DNA of 64,000 bases. Origin: Massilia sp. W12 (lineage in GTDB: Bacteria > Pseudomonadota > Gammaproteobacteria > Burkholderiales > Burkholderiaceae_D). How positions within the stretch are numbered: position 1 is the stretch's first letter; each line of letters opens with the position of its first letter. A program made the translations under genes and the position numbers. The notes under the pieces were generated by a model, which saw only the letters and a program-made list of their open reading frames with translations, was not told the origin of the DNA and did not search any database. The stretch is taken from positions 1,240,001 to 1,304,000 of the forward strand of contig NZ_CP147776.1 in the NCBI RefSeq assembly GCF_037300705.1, in the 5' to 3' direction. Of this stretch, positions 60,267-64,000 are shown piece by piece.

Positions 60267-61598
60267 ATGCAAGAGCTGATGCAAACCGCCACGCCCGGCA
60301 AAATCAAGCTGGCCGAAATCCCCGAGCCGCCCTGTCCCCCTTTGCAAAACGACAGCGGCCTGGACGCCATGCTGTTCAACACCATCGACCCGCTGCGCCA
60401 GGCGTTTCATGTGCTGGTGGCGAAAAGCGCATGGCGCATCACCCCCGGCCCGCAAACGGGACAAGCGCAACTGCAAGAAGATATGTCGCCGCCGCCGTTG
60501 GCCGATAGCGATCTGGCGTTTGCCGGGCAAGACCCGGCTGCTTATGGCTGGCGCGCCGAAAGCGATCTGGCGCCATACAAACCGCTGTGCGATGTGCTGC
60601 TGGCCGCTGACGCCATCGCACCCGGCGCACAGGCGCTGCCGCAATTCGGTGTGCGCTTGCAAGTGCAAGCCGGCGGGCAAGCCGCCGACGCAGGCGCCAT
60701 CCTGATCGACAAACGACTCTTGATCAGCGGCGCGCGCCACTTCAGCGGCAGCGGCAAAGACTGGCGCTTGAGCGCGCCCGCCCCCATCAGCCGCCTGCCG
60801 CTGCGCCATACATACGCTTGCGGCGGCAGTCTGCAACTGCGCGCGCAAGACCCGGCTTTGCGCCACGCCCCCGCCGCCGAATTGCTCGCGGCCCCGGATG
60901 AGCAAGGACGAAGCCTGCATCTGGTGGCCCAAAGCAATCCGCTGGGACAGGGCTTTGCGCGCGCCTGGCATTTGCAAAGCGGGACAGTGCAAAGCATCGC
61001 CGCACCACAGATTGAATATCTGGATCAAACCATGGATGGGGCCGCCTTCTGGCGCGCCGCCGAAAGTGGCGCACTGCCGCCCAGCGCCGCGCCCTGTCCC
61101 CTGGGACGGGCCTGGCTGCCGCGCCGCCAGCTGGCCGGAGTCTTGCCGGAACAGCGCTATGCGGCGGATGAAGTCCCGTTCTTACCGCCGGATTTTGATT
61201 ACCGCTATTGGAACTGCGCCCCCGCCGACCAGCAATGCCGCTATCTGCAAAGCGGCGATCTGCTGCGCTTGTGGAATTTGAGCGAAGCGAACGATCCCGC
61301 CGCCACGCTTGACGCGCAAGGCAACCATTTCCTGCAATGCAGCCTGCCGCCGGCCCGATGCGTAGCCTTGATAACGCTGGACGTGAACGGGGAAGCCATG
61401 CTGGACGTGCAGGATTTGCAGCTCGACACCTTGATCTACGAGCAGGCCGAACGACGCTTTTACTGCACCTGGCGCTTAAACCTGTTGGCCGATCCCGCCA
61501 TTCTCAGCATCCGCCTGCTGTATGTGAGCGAGCCGGCGCAAATCGAGCGCATCAATACCCTGCAGAGCGCACAAGCGCTGCTGGCGCAAGGAGCGTGA
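60267..61598 (+). CDS. DUF2169-family type VI effector adaptor
   Basis: A 443-aa cytosolic protein of the DUF2169 family, which acts as an adaptor loading PAAR/RHS-type effectors on VgrG in type VI systems. The family features are seen across LSEAWRITPGPQTG-type residues (KSAWRITPGPQTGQ), YKPLCDVLLAADA, and FRYWNCAPADQQ-like YRYWNCAPADQQCRYL. Start at ATG 60267 (MQELMQTATPGK) follows AAGG; ATG upstream at 60234 is not supported. Its stop is one base before the PAAR/RHS gene, so the adaptor and its cargo are translationally coupled. Confidence 0.88.
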   Translation: MQELMQTATPGKIKLAEIPEPPCPPLQNDSGLDAMLFNTIDPLRQAFHVLVAKSAWRITPGPQTGQAQLQEDMSPPPLADSDLAFAGQDPAAYGWRAESDLAPYKPLCDVLLAADAIAPGAQALPQFGVRLQVQAGGQAADAGAILIDKRLLISGARHFSGSGKDWRLSAPAPISRLPLRHTYACGGSLQLRAQDPALRHAPAAELLAAPDEQGRSLHLVAQSNPLGQGFARAWHLQSGTVQSIAAPQIEYLDQTMDGAAFWRAAESGALPPSAAPCPLGRAWLPRRQLAGVLPEQRYAADEVPFLPPDFDYRYWNCAPADQQCRYLQSGDLLRLWNLSEANDPAATLDAQGNHFLQCSLPPARCVALITLDVNGEAMLDVQDLQLDTLIYEQAERRFYCTWRLNLLADPAILSIRLLYVSEPAQIERINTLQSAQALLAQGA

Positions 61599-61599
61599 C

Positions 61600-64000
61600 A
61601 TGGCTAAAGAAACCGTCACCCAATCCAGCCGCTTCTTTTGCGTGAGCTTAGTGCCGGATTTTTGTAAAACCCCGGTCGGCCCCGCCACGCCGCCGCTGCC
61701 TTACACCATCAAGGGCGAATTCAAACAAACCAGCAAGCCCAGCAAAACCCTTAAAACGCACAGCGAGCCGGTGTTTTTGCACAATACAAGCGTGATTCCC
61801 AGCGTCACCGGGGACGAACCCGGGGTGGCCAAGGGCGTCAAGAGCAATACCGTGGGCAAACGGGTGGAGAGCCTGCGCTTTTCCAGCAGCTATGGCGCAA
61901 ACAACACCAAGACCATCGAAGTCGGCCACATGGTGTGGATGAATGACCGCAACACAGTGGGACAGATTCAGGAACGCGGCGCACAGCCGGCCAAGCCGAC
62001 CCAGGCCGACTGGACGGATAAATTTCAACAAGGCTTTAAACAGACCGAGCAAAAAGTCACGCAAAAGCTGCAAGACTTGTCCAAACAAGTGAATCAAAAG
62101 GTGAAAGCCAGCAGCAACGCCTTGCTGGATCAAGGCGCCAGTATTTTGCAAAGCATTCACCAGAAAGCAGAAAACGTGCGCATCAGCTTGCAACCGCTGG
62201 CGCGCGAGTGGCAAAACGGCAAATCGCAAGCCTTTCACGCCTTTGGCCAGGACGCCATGGACACCGGCGGTAAAATCGGCGTCGGCAGCGCGGCGCTGGG
62301 CGTGGCCGGCTTGGGCGTCGGCGCCACCGGGATTGGCGCGCCGGTGGCGGTGGTGATGGAAGGCGGGGCCGCCGCCGGCGGCGTAGTGGCTGCCGGCGTA
62401 GGCGGAACCGGGGCCGTGGTCGATTCCGGCGCCACCTTGCTGGACGACGCAGCCAACTTCATCCTCAACGGCAAAACCCCGGATTTAGTGGCCAGCGCCA
62501 AACAAATCGGCAGCAATGCATTGCAACTCTTACCCATCGCCAAGCTGCGCGGCCTGGCCGGCAAACTCTTGCCCAAGGGCGCAGCGAAAGCGCCCAAACC
62601 CGGCGCGCCGGCCCCCAAACCGCCCGCCAAGCCACCCAAACCGCCCGCCAAAGACCCGCCAGCCAACCGCAGCGGACGCGATGGCGGCAAAATCAAACCG
62701 GGTAAAAAACCCAAGCAAGACAAGCCCAAGGACGAGTGTCCCAAGAATTGCGCCACCGGCGGCGCCAATCCGCGCCCGGTCAAATCACGCCGCCCGGTGC
62801 ACTTTGGCGCCGGTGAAGAAATTCTGTATCAGACCGATTTCGTCACGCGCGGCAGCCTGGGACTGGAATGGACGCGCTGCTACCGCTCCGGCAGCGCAGC
62901 GCAAGACTGGGGCGTGCTGGGCGCACGCTGGTCTTTACCCTACAGCGCCAGCCTGTCGATCTCGCGGCGCGGCATCGTGTATCACGACGCCAGCGGGCGC
63001 GCCCTGCGTCTGCCGCGCATCGCAGTTGGCGAGCGCCATGCTGTCCCCGGTGAAGGTTTTACCTTGGAACGCAGCAGCGAGACAGAATGCATCCTGCATT
63101 GGCAGGACGGCAGCCAGGACCGCTTCACACGCGGCCCGGATGGCTGGCTGCCGCACGGGCATGATGGCGTCAACGCCATGCTGCGTCCCGGCGCGCCATT
63201 AGCGGTGCGCAGCTATCACTTAAGCCGGCATCAAGCCGCCAATAGCCAGGGCTATCGTGTACTGCGCGACTTCGCCGCCGCCCCCGGCGCGGTGATGCTC
63301 GAAGTGCATGGCGACGATGGCACGGTATTGCGCGCGGTGCGCAGCCAGAGCGCGGCGCAACACAGCCCGCACAGCCAACCAGTGATCGGCGAAGTCTGGC
63401 AACTCTTCGAGGATGGCGCAGCGCAATGTATGGCGCGCTATGAATATGGGACAGAAGACTGGGCCTGCGCCGCGCCGCCGCCAGGCTTCGCGCCGCTAGC
63501 CGACAGCTGGCCCGGCGGCGAGGAGCAAGTAGCGCAACACGCCCCCGCCTTGGCAAACCAGGGTTTGCCGCATCCTGCCTTCCTGCAACTGCCGCCACGC
63601 TTAAATCTGACGGCGCAACGCAATGCCCTGGATGCGCGCCGCGAGTATGCCTACCGCCTGCACCTGCTGCAGCGCTACACCGATTATCTGGGACATGGCT
63701 TCACGCTGGAATGGATCAGCCTGGAGGCTTTGCGCGCCAGCTGGCGGCGGGACTTGAGCAGTATGACGCCGGAACAATGCGCCGCATGGCAAGCCGAGTG
63801 CGCAGCCCTGGCGCCGATCCGCTTAAGCAGCAGCCAGCAAGCGCGCGCCATCGTCAGTGGTGCGGAGGACGGCGCGGAGCGGGTGCAGATCCGCTATCTG
63901 GATGAAGACAGCACCGAAGTGACAGAGGCCGACGGCAGTCGCCATCTGTACTATTTTAATGACGCCTGGCTGGTGACAGCCTACCAGGCATGGCAGCCCG
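61600..64000 (+). CDS. PAAR-like (DUF4150) and RHS-repeat type VI effector, partial
   Basis: AAGGAG precedes ATG 61600, one base after the adaptor gene; the frame is open to the right edge, giving 800 codons. The N-terminus is a DUF4150 PAAR-like domain (SLVPDFCKTPVGPATPPLPY; KTIEVGHMVWMND). A Gly/Ala/Val hydrophobic stretch at about 222-275 follows, then a Pro/Lys linker (330-380) with CPKNC, and from about residue 396 the RHS entry domain (RRPVHFGAGEEILYQTDFVT; LGLEWTRCYRSG). The RHS cage and the C-terminal toxin, plus any immunity gene, lie beyond the window. Such proteins are delivered by the VgrG spike to neighbouring cells. Confidence 0.92.
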   Translation, partial: MAKETVTQSSRFFCVSLVPDFCKTPVGPATPPLPYTIKGEFKQTSKPSKTLKTHSEPVFLHNTSVIPSVTGDEPGVAKGVKSNTVGKRVESLRFSSSYGANNTKTIEVGHMVWMNDRNTVGQIQERGAQPAKPTQADWTDKFQQGFKQTEQKVTQKLQDLSKQVNQKVKASSNALLDQGASILQSIHQKAENVRISLQPLAREWQNGKSQAFHAFGQDAMDTGGKIGVGSAALGVAGLGVGATGIGAPVAVVMEGGAAAGGVVAAGVGGTGAVVDSGATLLDDAANFILNGKTPDLVASAKQIGSNALQLLPIAKLRGLAGKLLPKGAAKAPKPGAPAPKPPAKPPKPPAKDPPANRSGRDGGKIKPGKKPKQDKPKDECPKNCATGGANPRPVKSRRPVHFGAGEEILYQTDFVTRGSLGLEWTRCYRSGSAAQDWGVLGARWSLPYSASLSISRRGIVYHDASGRALRLPRIAVGERHAVPGEGFTLERSSETECILHWQDGSQDRFTRGPDGWLPHGHDGVNAMLRPGAPLAVRSYHLSRHQAANSQGYRVLRDFAAAPGAVMLEVHGDDGTVLRAVRSQSAAQHSPHSQPVIGEVWQLFEDGAAQCMARYEYGTEDWACAAPPPGFAPLADSWPGGEEQVAQHAPALANQGLPHPAFLQLPPRLNLTAQRNALDARREYAYRLHLLQRYTDYLGHGFTLEWISLEALRASWRRDLSSMTPEQCAAWQAECAALAPIRLSSSQQARAIVSGAEDGAERVQIRYLDEDSTEVTEADGSRHLYYFNDAWLVTAYQAWQP

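Overview
The window looks like chromosomal DNA of a betaproteobacterium, most likely Burkholderiales and probably an Oxalobacteraceae-type genome (Massilia/Janthinobacterium-like). This rests on the high GC, the rimP-nusA-infB-rbfA-truB order, the scpB-rluB pair with a very long low-complexity RluB, the clpS-clpA and icd-csp neighbourhood, and protein sequences close to betaproteobacterial forms. The genus is inference. No rRNA, tRNA or CRISPR array was seen.

Layout. 1-2 kb: argG (cut by the left edge) and argF, arginine synthesis, minus strand. 2-10 kb: HDOD signalling protein, a small unknown gene, an orphan ParA, FadH-type dienoyl-CoA reductase, a GNAT acetyltransferase and two unknown genes, with long spacers carrying REP-like palindromes and a 123-bp inverted-repeat element. 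10-23 kb: core block scpB, rluB, rimP-nusA-infB, rbfA-truB, a Nudix hydrolase and typA. 23-25 kb: small genes (DUF1801, GFA, YkvA), then an AT-rich patch holding a pilin-like gene broken by two homopolymer frameshifts. 25-31 kb: a complete glycerol ABC importer operon, glpSTPQUV. 31-34 kb: an accessory island with a low-GC beta-rich protein ending in an S74-type chaperone domain, a decayed IS4/Tn5-like transposase, an unknown gene and an acetyltransferase.

34-48 kb: EamA exporter, class III aminotransferase, a membrane protein, a metallo-beta-lactamase-fold protein lacking half of its metal ligands, a divergent LysR regulator, a Tet-type MFS pump, uup, a SirB1-type protein, rpsT, DUF192, a tiny Ala/Ser/Lys-rich secreted protein, rluE and icd. 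48-56 kb: csp, clpS-clpA, prpR and prpE. 56-58 kb: a 54-codon gene immediately upstream of a membrane histidine kinase with no visible response regulator. 58-64 kb: a type VI secretion effector module, vgrG, DUF2169 adaptor, then a PAAR-like/RHS protein cut by the right edge before its toxin tip.

The most interesting points are the small-gene/orphan-kinase pair (56068-57852), the intrinsic terminator inside the rimP-nusA leader (13266-13289), the pilin-like gene with two same-direction homopolymer shifts (24328-24715), the stand-alone S74-like protein (31404-32339), the metal-ligand-poor MBL protein (38049-39026), and the VgrG/DUF2169/RHS module whose toxin lies outside the window. All functional calls come from reading the sequence and remembered family features; no database search was run.
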